Shown piece after piece: positions 53,393 through 64,000 of a stretch of 64,000 nt of DNA (position 1 is its first letter; the number at the start of each line of letters is the position of its first letter). Location: assembly GCA_039583875.1 (NCBI GenBank), contig CM077161.1, positions 60,703,885 to 60,767,884 of the forward strand, written 5' to 3'. A program made the translations under genes and the position numbers. The DNA is from Platanthera guangdongensis. Its lineage: Eukaryota > Streptophyta > Magnoliopsida > Asparagales > Orchidaceae. The notes under the pieces are model-generated. The model was given only the letters and a program-made list of their open reading frames with translations, ran no database searches and was not told the origin of the DNA.

Positions 53393-53420
53393 CATAAGTG
53401 TCCCCGGGGGACGACTTATG
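53393..53420 (-). repeat. Hairpin upstream of the TATA-like box in the G LTR
   Basis: Arms CATAAGTGTCCCC and GGGGACGACTTATG pair over 13 bp with one bulged base and a one-base centre. It is unchanged in the right LTR (about 61712-61739) despite substitutions around it. Confidence 0.7.
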
Positions 53421-54514
53421 CGTGCACGACTCTAAGGTGAATATAGTAGGTATGAAAAATAATGTTTTACGTTGAGGTAAAATAGTGTCTTGACTTAGAA
53501 ACATGATATGCATGGGGTACATATAATAATACTTTTAGGTTTTAAAATATCTACATGCAACCTAGCATAAATCCTTCCCAGAAGCAAGTAACCAACCATA
53601 AAATAGGCAAAAACAGCAGTTTAAGTCATATCCAGCATCGCAAGAAGCCACCAATGGGCGTCAACAACCTGACACGAACCCACTGGCGAGTATGTATGTC
53701 TATACAGAAAAAAAGTAAAGAACTACCTCACAACAAAACGGGGATCAGCTATCTCAGCTACCCTAGAGGCCACCAACAAGCCCCTCCAAAAGAACTAGCC
53801 GTTGAACTGGCTACAACCTGGACCTGAGGCATTCAAGAAAAGAACACCTCAGCAAGGAAACAATCAAAAGGTAAATAGAGCAATAGAATAATTATAAAAA
53901 GAAAGAAGAGGGGTTTACCAACCAGGCAACAAACTGCTATAAGCAAAAGAAAAGGGGTAATAGTAAAAGAAGAGTACTGTCTAAAGCACAGCAGAGCACG
54001 CCAAGTGCGAGCAATAAAACCATTATGCCCTACCAAAAGAGTCTGCAACAGCAACAAGACATATACATATATGCCAAAAGAAAGGAAAGCATAAACAGGA
54101 AAGGGACTAACAGTCCTAACACGTGGGTAAGTGGTAGTGGCCAAAACATGGGTCTGAATACATAACCACAATCATAACCAAAAAGGGCTAAGGGGTCAAA
54201 CAGTGGCAGATTTAGGGTCCCACACACACCAACCCAAACCGGGGCAAAAAGGCGGTGGCCACAGCTCTCCACATAAAACCACCCCTCCAGAGGCCACCAA
54301 AACTCCACCACCTGCCACAACCCAAGAGTCGGCATGCAGAAATTAGCCGAACACCCAAATGCCCCCCGTCCCCCTCCTAGGGAAAAGTCACACTAACAGT
54401 CCTAAGAAGCACACGAACCCAAGGCAAAAATGTCGGGTCCAACCGACGCGGCCTTGCACGCCTAACCAAAACCAACCCCGAGTCTTCCTGGCCCCAAAAC
54501 AAGCGCAGCACCCA

Positions 54515-54980
54515 GTGTCGACACGTTGTGTCGACACCATGACAAGCCGGTGTCGACACAACCGCTGCCGGTGTCGACACCAAGTGTCGACACCACTGCG
54601 GCCGGTGTCGACACAAAGTATCGACACTGCCGCTGCGGGTGTCGACACCAAGTGTCGACACCACCGCAGCCGGTGTAGACACAAGGTGTCGACACTGCCG
54701 CTACGGGTGTCGACACCAAGTGTCGACACCACCGCAGCCGGTGTCGACACAAGGTGTCGACACTGCCGCTGCTGGTGTCGACACCAAGTGTCGACACCAC
54801 TGCGTCCGGTGTCGACACAAGGTGTCGATACTGCCGCTGCTGGTGTCGACACCAAGTGTCGACATCACGACTGGCCGGTGTCGACACCAAGTGTCGACAC
54901 CAAGACTGGCTGGTGTCGACACAACGGTGTCGACACCCCGACTGGCTGGTGTCGACACAACGGTGTCGACACCCCGACTG
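54515..54980 (-). repeat. GTGTCGACAC array in the left LTR of G, 68-bp units
   Basis: About 23 exact palindromes in 450 bp. They are organised as a 68-bp tandem unit with four palindromes each, separated by CAA, CACYGCGGCCG, AAG and TGCCGCTGCT spacers. Confidence 0.9.
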
Positions 54981-55944
54981 GTTACAGGAGCCAGATCCAA
55001 CAAACAACCAGAAACGAGAACGAGGTCTCTCTAGGGTACAAAATCCATCGACAATAGCAACTACTCGACCTGAACCGAACCAAATCTGTCCCTAATGGAC
55101 ACAATCCCTCAGGAAAACTGAGATTTAAAAGGAACTTTCTACACTAACCATGGCATGATTGGTAACGAATCCTATCGTACACCTAGGATCTAAGCAGGAA
55201 AGAGATAAAATTAAATCAAAAGAAAGACAAAGATCAACTTTGGCAAGGATGAGGGGACATCACTTGCCTTAATACCAGAAAAGCTAGGTCGGCGGCATCC
55301 CCCACTCTCGGATCTAGCCGCAGAGCACCAGCTGAGGAACAGAAAGAATGCAGATCCAGGCGAGGGCAGTCCAGATCCACTCCCGAAATCGAATTTCGAC
55401 CGCTAAATCTCCAGGAAATCGGCGTCCGAAGGCTAGGGTAGTCCGGCGGTGCTCTTCCTCTCGAACAGGCGGCGGCTTCTACCAAGCAGAGAAAAAGAGA
55501 AGACACAAATAAACCCAGCCCTACTTCTAACCCAAGACTATATATATGTCAGTTTTAATAATAAACAATCAATATATAATAATAATTACTTACACTCAAT
55601 ATCAAAACAACATGAGACCCGAAACATCTCGGAAAAAGACAAAATTCACGTCGCAGCTAAAAACCCACGCTACGAACACAACTGCGAAGTCCAAATTAGC
55701 GTTCGACGAACAAAACCTGGGATAACACCACCCGAAGCCAAAACACAAGCATTCCCTAAGAGGCCCAGCCGAGTCACCAAACGGACTCCGGCTAGATGGG
55801 GAATCTTGATAACAGGCTACAAATAGGCTACACAGGGAACCCTAAGAGCTAAGACCACGCTCTACAATGGCAAAAAGCCGGAAATACGCCATCGTAATGC
55901 CAGCCAAAGATCAAACAAAACACAGAAAAACCGGGGGCGTTACA

Positions 55945-55962
55945 GCCACTCCCCCCTAAAAG
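55945..55962 (-). other. Polypurine tract of element G
   Basis: The element strand reads CTTTTAGGGGGGAGTGGC next to the LTR. Confidence 0.85.
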
Positions 55963-56070
55963 AAAGTTTCGCCTCGAAACTTTACTCACAACACACCTAT
56001 AAAGAAGGAGAGGGAAAGAGCCAGGAAAGGGCTATATAAATAAATAAAATAGAACATACCAGGCACAAGA

Positions 56071-59000
56071 TCAGGGAAACAGATGAGGGTGAGCCTCCCT
56101 CATAGCCGACTCCAACTCCCAAGTCGCGCTTTCCACATCCTGATTCCTCCATAAAACTTTGACCATAGGAATAGTCTTCTTCCGCAACGCCCGAACTTGA
56201 GAATCCAAAATGCGAACAGGCACCTCCACATAAGAAAGATTCGGCTCCAACTGAGGCACAGAATCCAAAACCTGCCTGCCATTTATCACACATTTTCGCA
56301 GCTGACTAACGTGAAAGACATCATGCACGCCAGGGAAATTTGCGGGCAAAGCCAGCCTGTAGGCTGATACCCCAATCCGCTCAACAATCGGAAACGGCCC
56401 CACGTACCTCGGGTCCAACTTCCTATTCTTGCCAAACCGCTTGACTCCAATCCACGGGGAGACCTTTAAGAACACCGAGTCCCCCACAGCAAATTCCAAG
56501 TCCGATCGACGCCAATTGGCGTTCTTCTCATATCTCTCCTGGGCTATCCGAAGCTTTTCCCGAATAAGCTTCACAGCGGTTTCCATCTCCTCGAGTGCTT
56601 CTGGACCCAACAAAGGTCCCTCGCCAAGCTCAGCCCAAAACAAGGGAGTCCTGAAGCGCCTCTCATACAAAGCTTCAAAAGGAGCCATTTGAAAGCTTTC
56701 TTGATAACTGTTGTTATATGTGAATTCCAGAAGCCGCAAGCGCTCGTCCCACGCTCCTCCGTGGTCCATAATATAGCATCGGATCATATCTTCCACAATC
56801 TGATTTACTCGCTCCGTCTGACCATTGGTCTGCGGATGATAAGCCGTGGAATATCTCAAATCTGTACACAACCCTTCTTGAAGGCTCTTCCAAAAACGAG
56901 ACGTGAACCTGGAGTCTCGATCGGATATGATACTTACGGGTACACCATGCAATCTGACAACCTCTTCCAGATATAGCTCGGCTATCTTCCTCATTGGATA
57001 ATCGATCTTAAATGGCACGAAATGAGCGCTCTTCGTCAATCTGTCTACGATTACCCAAACTGAGTCATGCCCCCTAGGCGATCTCGGTAAGCCGGTAATG
57101 AAATCCATCGAGATACTCTCTCACTTCCACATCGGAATCTCCAGGGGAGTAAGCTTGCCACCAGGCCTCCCATGGTCGGCTTTCACAAGCCTGCAAGTGA
57201 AACACTCCGAAACAAATCTGGCTATGTCCTTCTTCATCCCGTACCACCAGGCAATCTGTTTTAAATCATGATACATCTTGGTCGACCCTGGATGGTAGGC
57301 GATACTAGATCCGTGGGCGTCTCTGCACACCATAACCCGGATATCTCCAACTGCGGGGATGCAAAACCTGTCACGATACTTCAAGGTACCTGCATCATCT
57401 ATAGATAAGTCTGGTAATTCACCCTTCTCAGCTCGAAGATACAAATGCAGAAGATCGGGATCGTCCTTCTGATGCAGTCTCGTAAGCGCAATCCACGAAG
57501 GTTCTACTACTGCTAAGCTACTCTGCGAATCACAGCTTCCCATAGAAATGTCCATCAAAAGAAACTCTTCCACTAGACGCTCGGCGGAAAGATTAAAAAT
57601 CTTACCTGACTTCCGACTCAGGGCATCAGCCACCACATTCACCTTGCCCGGATGATACTGAATTTCAACATCATAGTCGGCCACGTACTCCAACCACCAC
57701 CGCTGGCGCAGATTCAATTCTTTCTGAGTGAAGACATACTTCAAACTCTTATGATCCGTGAAAATCTTGCACTGTGCGCCATATAGCAAATGCCTCCACA
57801 AATTCAGTGCGTAGATCACAGCTGCAAACTCCACGTCATGCGTAGGGTAATTCCTCTCGTGAGTCTTTAGCTGCCTCGACCCGTACACAATCACCTTCCC
57901 GCCCTGCATCAACACGCAGCCCAGACCGACATGCGACGCATCCACATATATATCATACTCACTACCCTCCGTAGGCAAAGACAAAATTGGAGCCGAACAT
58001 AGCCTTCTTTTTAGTTCCTCAAATGCCTTCTCACACTTGCCATCCCATATAAAGGCTACATTCTTCTGCGACAACTTGGTCAACGGAGCGGACAAGGTAG
58101 AGAAACCCTCTACAAATCTTCTATAATAACCAGCCAAACCCAAGAAGCTTCTGATCTCTTTGGGGGTAACAGGTCTCGCCCATTCCATAACAGCAACGAT
58201 CTTTTCTGGGTCCACCGATATTCCCTCCTTATTAATCACGTGGCCTAGAAAAGAAACTTGAGGTAACCAAAATTCACATTTGCTCAGCTTGGCGTATAGC
58301 TTATGGTCTCTCAGAGTCGCCAAGACCAGCCGCAAATGTCGATCATGCTCCTCTGCATTCTTAGAAAACACCAAAACATCGTCTATAAAGACAATCACGA
58401 ACTTATCTATAAAATCCTTGAAAACTCTGTTCATCAAATCCATAAAAGCTGAGGGCGCATTAGTCAAACCGAATGACATAACCAAAAACTCAAAATGCCC
58501 ATGATGAGAGCGGAACGCCATCCGCGGAACATCTGACTCCCGAATCCTCAACTGGTGATAGCCCGAACGAAGATCTATCTTGGAAAACACGGCACTACTA
58601 TGCAGTTGGTCGAACAAATCGTCGATTCGCGGCAAAGGGTACCTGTTCTTAATAGTAACCTTGTTCAGCTCTCTATAGTCAATGCATAACCTCATCGACT
58701 CATCCTTCTTTTTAACGAACAGCACTGGCGCACCCCAAGGCGAAGAACTCGGCCTTATAAAGCCTTTTGCCAACAACTCATCCAACTGAACTCGCAACTC
58801 TTCCAGCTCTCGCGGGGCCATCCGGTACGACGCCTTTACGATAGGACGTGTGCCTGGCTCCAAATCTATGGCAAACTCGACATCTCGATCGGGTGGAAGA
58901 CCGGGAAGATCGTCAGGAAACACATCAGAAAAGTCACACACCACAGGAATCTCTTCCAAACGGGGCACACTAACAATCGACCCTACCAGAGAAACCACAC

Positions 59001-59448
59001 AGGCAAAACAGCCAGAAACAAGCAACTTCCGAGCACGCACCGCAGAAATGATTGGAGACTCCTGGAGAGAATACCCATAAACGCTCCCTGGCTGACCGTT
59101 GTCTTTGACGAAGTCCAAGCGCTTACCCTTGCACTGGATCACAGCATCGTACCTTGACAACCAGTCCATGCCCAAAATAACGTCGAAGTCCTCCAGGTCA
59201 ATCAACTTCAGATCTGCCTTGGCTAGAAAATCTCCCAACAAAATTGGACAATCGAGAACACCCAGGTCTGTAACCACAGAGTCACTAGAGGGGAACTTAA
59301 CGTAGAAGGCACCACCAACACAATCTAGGCCCAAACTGAACCGCTCCATGAAGGCTCTAGCCACAAACGAGTGGGTAGCACCGGAATCGAAGAGAACGCG
59401 CGCCGAGCGGTTCTTTACCTTAAATCGCCCTACGAATTGCACACGCGT
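56071..59448 (-). pseudogene. pol: pol of element G (PR-RT-RH-IN), one in-frame stop
   Basis: 1125 codons in one frame with a single TGA at 57121-57123 (Trp in relatives). Protease [14 protein letters not shown] with [20 protein letters not shown] and the active site [13 protein letters not shown] near 58380; RNase [23 protein letters not shown] and ADALSRK; integrase zinc residues ([11 protein letters not shown] ... CFTC), MDFITGLP, SDRDSRFTS and QTNGQTERVNQIVED. The C-terminus (KKTIPMVKVLWRNQ ... WELE) is chromodomain-like and short. It follows the putative intron in phase 0. Confidence 0.85.
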
Positions 59449-59533
59449 CTAAGGCAACAAGTGCTAAAATGAAAACTACAACCAAAAAGGGAACGTAACG
59501 AAACGACTGGGGAGGAGTTGAACCTGAGATAAC
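59449..59533 (-). other. Putative 85-nt intron between gag and protease in G
   Basis: On the element strand the borders are ACCCAG|GTTATC and TTGCCTTAG|ACGCG, with a T-rich 3' half. Gag read through it turns into a hydrophobic tail and then a stop; the protease frame has stops inside it. Removal gives gag of exactly 405 codons joined in phase to 1125 pol codons. Confidence 0.55.
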
Positions 59534-60748
59534 CTGGGTCGAGGTCTGCGCTTCGTCTGCCGAAAGCACATTCAGCTTCTCCTTTCCTTTATCCATATGC
59601 TGAGGCGGTGGCAAATCCTGGAGGGGAACTGGCTGCAAAATAGACTGGGTCTGAGGGCACCTTATCTTGAGATGACCCTTCTGGCCGCACTGAAAACAGA
59701 CCTTATCTTTTAACCAACAACGGACAGCCTCATGCCCCTTCCTTCCACATAAGGCACACACCAAGTCTCCCTTGGAAACACCCTGAATCGCGTGCACCTG
59801 ATCCTTCTTCTGTGCTCCCAACCTTTTGAAACACTTCTCAAAGGGGTGGCCTGGCCGGCCACAAAAGCTACAAATCTCTTTGACCTTCTTTCCTGAGACA
59901 GCATTAGGTTCCTGAGGGCTCTTCCCTCTACCGGACTTCCGCTTATCCTTCCTTAACTGCTGGCCTCTATTCTTGGCATTCTCAATGGCCTCAACTCTCA
60001 AGGCAGCCTCAATCACGCTGGCATAACTGACTGCTCCATAGGCATTCGCTAACTGCTGAATGTCGCTTCTTAGTCCACCCAGAAACCGCTTAACTCGGTC
60101 TGCCTCAACACTCACCAGACCCGGAGCAAACCGACTCAACTTACTAAACTCAATCTCATACTCACTAACCGTGAGTTTCCTCTGCTTCAAATGAAGAAAG
60201 TCATTCATTATCCGGTCCCGTTCGACTGAAGGCAGAAACTTACTTAACAACATCACCTTAAATGACTCCCATGTGTAACCTGCCACTAAGCTCTCTTTCT
60301 CCCTCAGCCACCAATTCTTTGCTAAGCCCTTGAGCTGGTAGGCAGCGAGCATCACTCTCTGATCGTCCGTAATCCCTGAGTAAGAGAACATCTCCTAAAT
60401 GGTAATCAGCCAGTCATCCAAAATCATGAAATCTGCCTGACCATCATAGGTAGGGGGTCTCAGCCGCTGAAACTGGGATATGAATGCCATCTCCGGGGGC
60501 ACCACAACCAAAGGCACGGGAGGGGCAGGAGGGGCAGGAACAGCTACCCCCTCAGCGGGGTTCTGAGCTCTCGGGGTCTGTCCCGCCACCACTGCAACAA
60601 GGGACTGAATCTGAGCCTGCATAGCCACTACCTGCCTCGATAACTCCTCATTACTCTGCCGCAGGCTTTCTACCAACGCATCGCTCTGCGCTCCTGACGT
60701 CTCACCCTCGGATTGGGGGGTCGATCTCGTCGCAGGACGTCTCGCCAT
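59534..60748 (-). pseudogene. gag: gag of element G with three zinc knuckles, one in-frame stop
   Basis: Starts ATG 60746-60748 (MARRPATRST). After a short coiled-coil N-terminus and a Pro/Val-rich linker comes the retrotransposon gag domain (LDDWLITI ... MLAAYQLKGLAKNWW ... FLPSVERDRIMNDFLHLKQ ... YEIEFSKLSRFAPG). Three CCHC knuckles follow: CSFCGRPGHPFEKC, CALCGRKGHEAVRC and CFQCGQKGHLKIRC. TAG at 60395-60397 replaces a residue between LITI and EMFSYSG, consistent with CAG-to-TAG. Gypsy gags usually have one knuckle. Confidence 0.85.
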
Positions 60749-61420
60749 CCTAAAATCGCACAAGCTTTAGACAAAACCTAGCCCATCAGCTAGAACAAAA
60801 CTACCCGGTACAGACAAACACACTTAAATATGAACTTTAACTGCAAAAACTTGCTCCGGGAGTCGCTTTTACCATGATGATGTTATGCTTAACCTAAGAT
60901 GGTTCACCACCATCATACTAACTCAGATGCCTAAACCATGTGTGCATGTATTTGTATTCTTTTTTACTCAAAACCATGTGTGTACATATGTTATCTTGCA
61001 AATCTTTAGCTTGGCACGTTGTGCTTATGAAATGTTATGCTATGCATGATGTGCTATGCATTCTAAAAAGGCCTTAGTGCATGCCATGGGCGGCGTACAC
61101 ATGAAAATGTTATGCATCCCATGCTACATAACATTCCCATGTAACGAAAAAGAAAACATGCTAGCCGCATTCATGTGGTGAGGTTATGCATCCCATACTA
61201 CATAACCCTCACATGTTGCCTCCTATGGTGGATCCATATACAAACACATATTATGCATCCCATACTACATAATATGCCCTGTATACTTCTTTATGCTCAT
61301 AAGTGTAGTGTTCATGCTTCGGCCAAGACGTGCTGATGACATATCGGTGTGTGAGTGGTATGATGCTAACTACTAATGCAGACAAGGGAAAGGTTGCCCA
61401 ACCATTTGTCGAGCAACCTC
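60749..61420 (-). promoter_or_regulatory. 5' leader of element G with three covarying stem-loops
   Basis: Non-coding leader between primer site and gag. Stem-loops at 61106-61135, 61178-61212 and 61247-61276 share a 12-nt loop (CATCCCATRCTA on plus, TAGYATGGGATG on the RNA) and the inner pairs TTATG/CATAA. Their outer stems differ in sequence but still pair. The position fits an RNA packaging or dimerisation signal; that role is inferred. The rest of the leader is AT-rich, with ATGCTATGCATGATG-like words. Confidence 0.65.
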
Positions 61421-61432
61421 CATCTGATACCA
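61421..61432 (-). other. Primer-binding site of element G
   Basis: CATCTGATACCA reads TGGTATCAGATG on the element strand, matching initiator Met-tRNA for ten bases, two bases from the LTR. Confidence 0.85.
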
Positions 61433-61434
61433 AC

Positions 61435-64000
61435 TGTCACAACCCGCATTTTCTCAACGGTAAGAATCGTATTAGAGTAAGAGAAAACACGAGCCGTGAT
61501 GCCACGTCGTGCAGGGGATAACTGCACACGCTCAGGCAAAACTCCAGACGTTAGATTTTAAGGAAAAATTGTTGATTAAATATGAAAGAAAATCAGTTAT
61601 GTTGAATGGCCGTATCCCTCGGCCCGGTGGATCAGCTAGTCCACAGTTAAAATTATATTTATACCCAGCAGAAAATACTTTGGTTCAATTAAGTTGACAC
61701 CCTAAATGAGCATAAGTGTCCCCGGGGGACGACTTATGCGTGCACGACTCTAAGGTGAATATAGTAGGTATGAAAAATAGTGTTTTATGTTGAGGTAAAA
61801 TAGTGTCTTAACTTAGAAACATGATATGCATGGGGTACATATAATAATACTTTTAGATTTTAAAATATCTACATGCAACCTAGCATAAATCCTTCCCAGA
61901 AGCAAGTAACCAACCATAAAATAGGTAAAAACAGCAGTTTAAGTCATATCCAGCATCGCAAGAAGCCACCAGTGGGCGTCAACAACCTGACACGAACCCA
62001 CTGGCGAGTATGTATGTCTATACAGAAAAAAAGTAAAGAACTACCTCACAACAAAACGGGGATCAGCTATCTCAGCTACCCTAGAGGCCACCAACAAGCC
62101 CCTGCAAAAGAACTAGCCGTTGAACTGGCTATAACCTGTACCTGAGGCATTCAAGGAAAGAACACCTCAGCAAGGAAACAATCAAAAGGTAAATAGATCA
62201 ATAGAATAATTAGCAAAAGAAAGAAGAGGGGTTTACCAACCCGGCAACAAACAGCTATAAGCAAAAGAAAAGGGGTAACAGTAAAAGGAGAGTACTGTCT
62301 AAAGAACAGCAGAGCACGCCAAGTGCCAGCAATAAAACCATTATGTCATACCAAAAGAGTCTGCAACAGCAACAAGACATATACATATATGCCAAAAGAA
62401 AGGAAAGCATAAATAGGAAAGTGACTAACAGTCCTAACATATAGGTAAGTGGCAGTGGTCAAAACATGGGTCTGAATACATAACCACAATCAGACCCAAA
62501 AAGGGCTAAGGGGTCAAACAGTGGCAGCTTTAGGGTCCCACACACACCAACCCAAACCGGGGCAAAAAGGCGGTGGCCACAGCTCTCCACATAAAACCAC
62601 CCCTACAGAGGCCACCAAAACTCCACCACCTGCCACAACCCAAGAGTCGGCATGCAGAAATTAGCCGAACACCATAATGCCCCCCCCCCTCCCCCCTCCT
62701 AGGGAAAAGTCACACTAACAGTCCTAAGAAGCACACGAACCCAAGGCAAAAACGTCGGGTCCAACCGATGCGGCCTTGCACGCCTAACCAAAACCAACCC
62801 CGAGTCTTCCTGACCCCAAAACAAGCGCAGCACCCAGTGTCAACACGTTGTGTCGACACCACGACAAGCCGGTGTCGACACAAGGTGTCGACACAACCGC
62901 TACCGGTGTCGACACCAAGTGTCGACACCACTGCGGCCGGTGTCGACACTGCCGCTGCGGGTGTCGACACCAAGTGTCGACACCACCGCAGCCGGTGTCA
63001 ACACAAGGTATCGACACTGCCGCTGTGGGTGTCGACACCAAGTGTCGACACCACCGCAGCCGGTGTCGACACAAGGTGTCGACACTGCCGCTGCTGGTGT
63101 CGACACCAAGTGTCGAAACCACTGCGGCCGGTGTCGACACAAGGTGTCGACACTGCCGCTGCTGGTGTCGACACCAAGTGTCGACACCACTGCGGCCGGT
63201 GTCGACACAAGGTGTCGACACTGTCGCTGCTGGTGTCGACACCAAGTGTCGACACCACTGCGGCCGGTGTCGACACAAGGTGTTGACACTGCCGTTGCTG
63301 GTGTCGACACCAAGTGTCGACACCACTGCGGCCGGTGTCGACAGAAGGTGTCGACACTGCCGCTGCTGGTGTCGACACCAAGTGTCAACACCACGACTGG
63401 CCGGTGTCGACACCAATTATCGACACCAAGACTGTCCGGTGTCGACACAACGATGTCGACACCCTGACTGGCCGGTGTCGACACAACGGCGTCGGCACCC
63501 CGACTGGCTACAGGTGCCAGATCCAACAAACAACCAGAAACGAGAACGAGGTCTCTCTAGGGTACAACATCCATCGACAATAGCAACTAATCGACCTGAA
63601 CCGAACCAAATCTGTCCCTAATGGACACCATCCCTCAGGAAAACTGAGATTTAAAAGTTACTTTCTACACTAACCATGGCATGATCGGTAACGAATCCTA
63701 GCGTACACCTAGGATCTAAGCGGGAAAGAGATAAAATTAAATCAAAAGAAAGACAAAGATCAACTTTAGCAAGGATGAGGGGACATCACTTGCCTCAATA
63801 CCAGAAAAGCTAAGTCGGCGGCATCCCCCACTCTCAGATGTAGCCGCAGAGCACCAGCTGAGGAGCAGAAAGAATGCAGATCCAGGCGAGGGCAGTCTAG
63901 ATCCACTCTAGAAATAGAATTTCGACCGCTAAATCTCCAGGAAATCGGCGTCCGAAGGATAGGGTAGTCCGGCGGTGCTCTTCCTCTCGAACAAGAGGCG
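61435..64000 (-). repeat. 5' LTR of element G (window ends inside it)
   Basis: Direct repeat of 53117-55944, with landmarks shifted by about 204-208 bp after the array because it has about three more 68-bp units. The end lies roughly 470 bp beyond the window. Confidence 0.9.
62837..63500 (-). repeat. GTGTCGACAC array in the right LTR of G, 68-bp units
   Basis: The landmark (C/T)TGCTGGTGTCG recurs at 63091, 63159, 63227 and 63295, exactly 68 bp apart. About six to seven units against about four in the left LTR. Confidence 0.9.

Larger units (their letters stand above)
53117..55944 (-). repeat. 3' LTR of element G
   Basis: 2828 bp; on the plus strand it starts TGTCACAACCCGC and ends GGGGGCGTTACA. 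Contents: a hairpin (53393-53420), a TATA-like GTATAAATATA (minus, about 53335-53345), and a GTGTCGACAC array (54515-54980). ORFs over the array are by-products of the repeat. Confidence 0.9.
53117..64000 (-). mobile_element. Gypsy element G (chromovirus-like), 5' LTR truncated by the window
   Basis: Left LTR 53117-55944, right LTR from 61435 to the window end, Gypsy-ordered gag and PR-RT-RH-IN between, primer site and polypurine tract. LTR divergence is about 3 percent by eye. The coding capacity is nearly complete: one stop in gag, one in pol, and a putative intron between them. All catalytic residues I can check are present. Confidence 0.9.

Noticed and set aside
54359..55057. 232-codon plus-strand ORF in the left G LTR
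   Set aside because: Repeat-derived, same reason as for 62848-63621.
61081..61290. Leader repeats of G as a simple tandem duplication
   Set aside because: Only the loop and inner stem are repeated; the outer stems differ in sequence but pair, which a plain duplication would not produce.
62848..63621. Long plus-strand ORF (257 codons) and several overlapping ORFs on both strands, rich in Cys/His/Arg or Val/Asp/Thr
   Set aside because: They are all translations of the 68-bp GTGTCGACAC tandem repeat in the G LTR. The same pattern appears on both strands and in several frames, and the unit length (68) is not a multiple of three.

Overview
The window is a block of nested LTR retrotransposons from a plant nuclear genome, almost certainly an angiosperm with a large repeat-rich genome. 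The evidence is plant-type Copia (SIRE-like and others) and Gypsy chromoviruses, primer-binding sites matching plant initiator Met-tRNA, and many C-to-T/G-to-A nonsense changes typical of methylated plant repeats. I recognise no host gene, rRNA or tRNA gene. The species cannot be named from the sequence.

Layout. Element A (SIRE-like Copia, minus strand, 1-18478, 3' end off the window) carries Gypsy/Tekay-like element F (plus, 877-10384, TSD GGGAG). A itself sits in an older Copia element D (minus, 18479-29034, its end lost to A). D also carries element C (minus, 20495-26774, TSD GGAAC), a short SIRE-like derivative that has lost almost all of gag-pol but keeps an intact 764-aa ORF. 29035-30106 is unassigned sequence with a 65-bp minisatellite. 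30107-30984 and 51622-53116 look like one older sequence (H, probably Gypsy) split by element B (SIRE-like Copia, minus, 30985-51621, TSD ATTAT). B is split by element E (Copia, minus, 37767-45238, TSD ACCAA), a young copy with one uninterrupted polyprotein. Element G (Gypsy, minus, 53117 to beyond 64000) fills the right end.

How the parts work together. Each autonomous element has LTRs, a tRNA-Met primer site, gag, protease, integrase, reverse transcriptase, RNase H and a polypurine tract. The three SIRE-like elements A, B and C also carry a second ORF 3' of pol (called ORFx here): an N-terminal globular domain, an acidic linker, a coiled coil and a conserved C-terminal block.

The most unusual signal is a set of short palindrome arrays in the LTR U3 regions, each with a family-specific motif: GTGTCGACAC in B and G, TTCGTCGA/TCGACGAA in A, CGAGAATC/GATTCTCG in C, GACACGGGCGTGTC in F, GTCCGC/GCGGAC in E. 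In A and B the same motif appears again with a TATA box directly upstream of ORFx, which looks like a second internal promoter; in C a weaker version of its motif lies there. This suggests that ORFx and the arrays form a co-evolving pair, comparable in layout to the VANC anti-silencing system of Arabidopsis VANDAL transposons. That is inference. A second signal is a set of covarying RNA hairpins in the 5' leader of G. All alignments and counts were done by eye.
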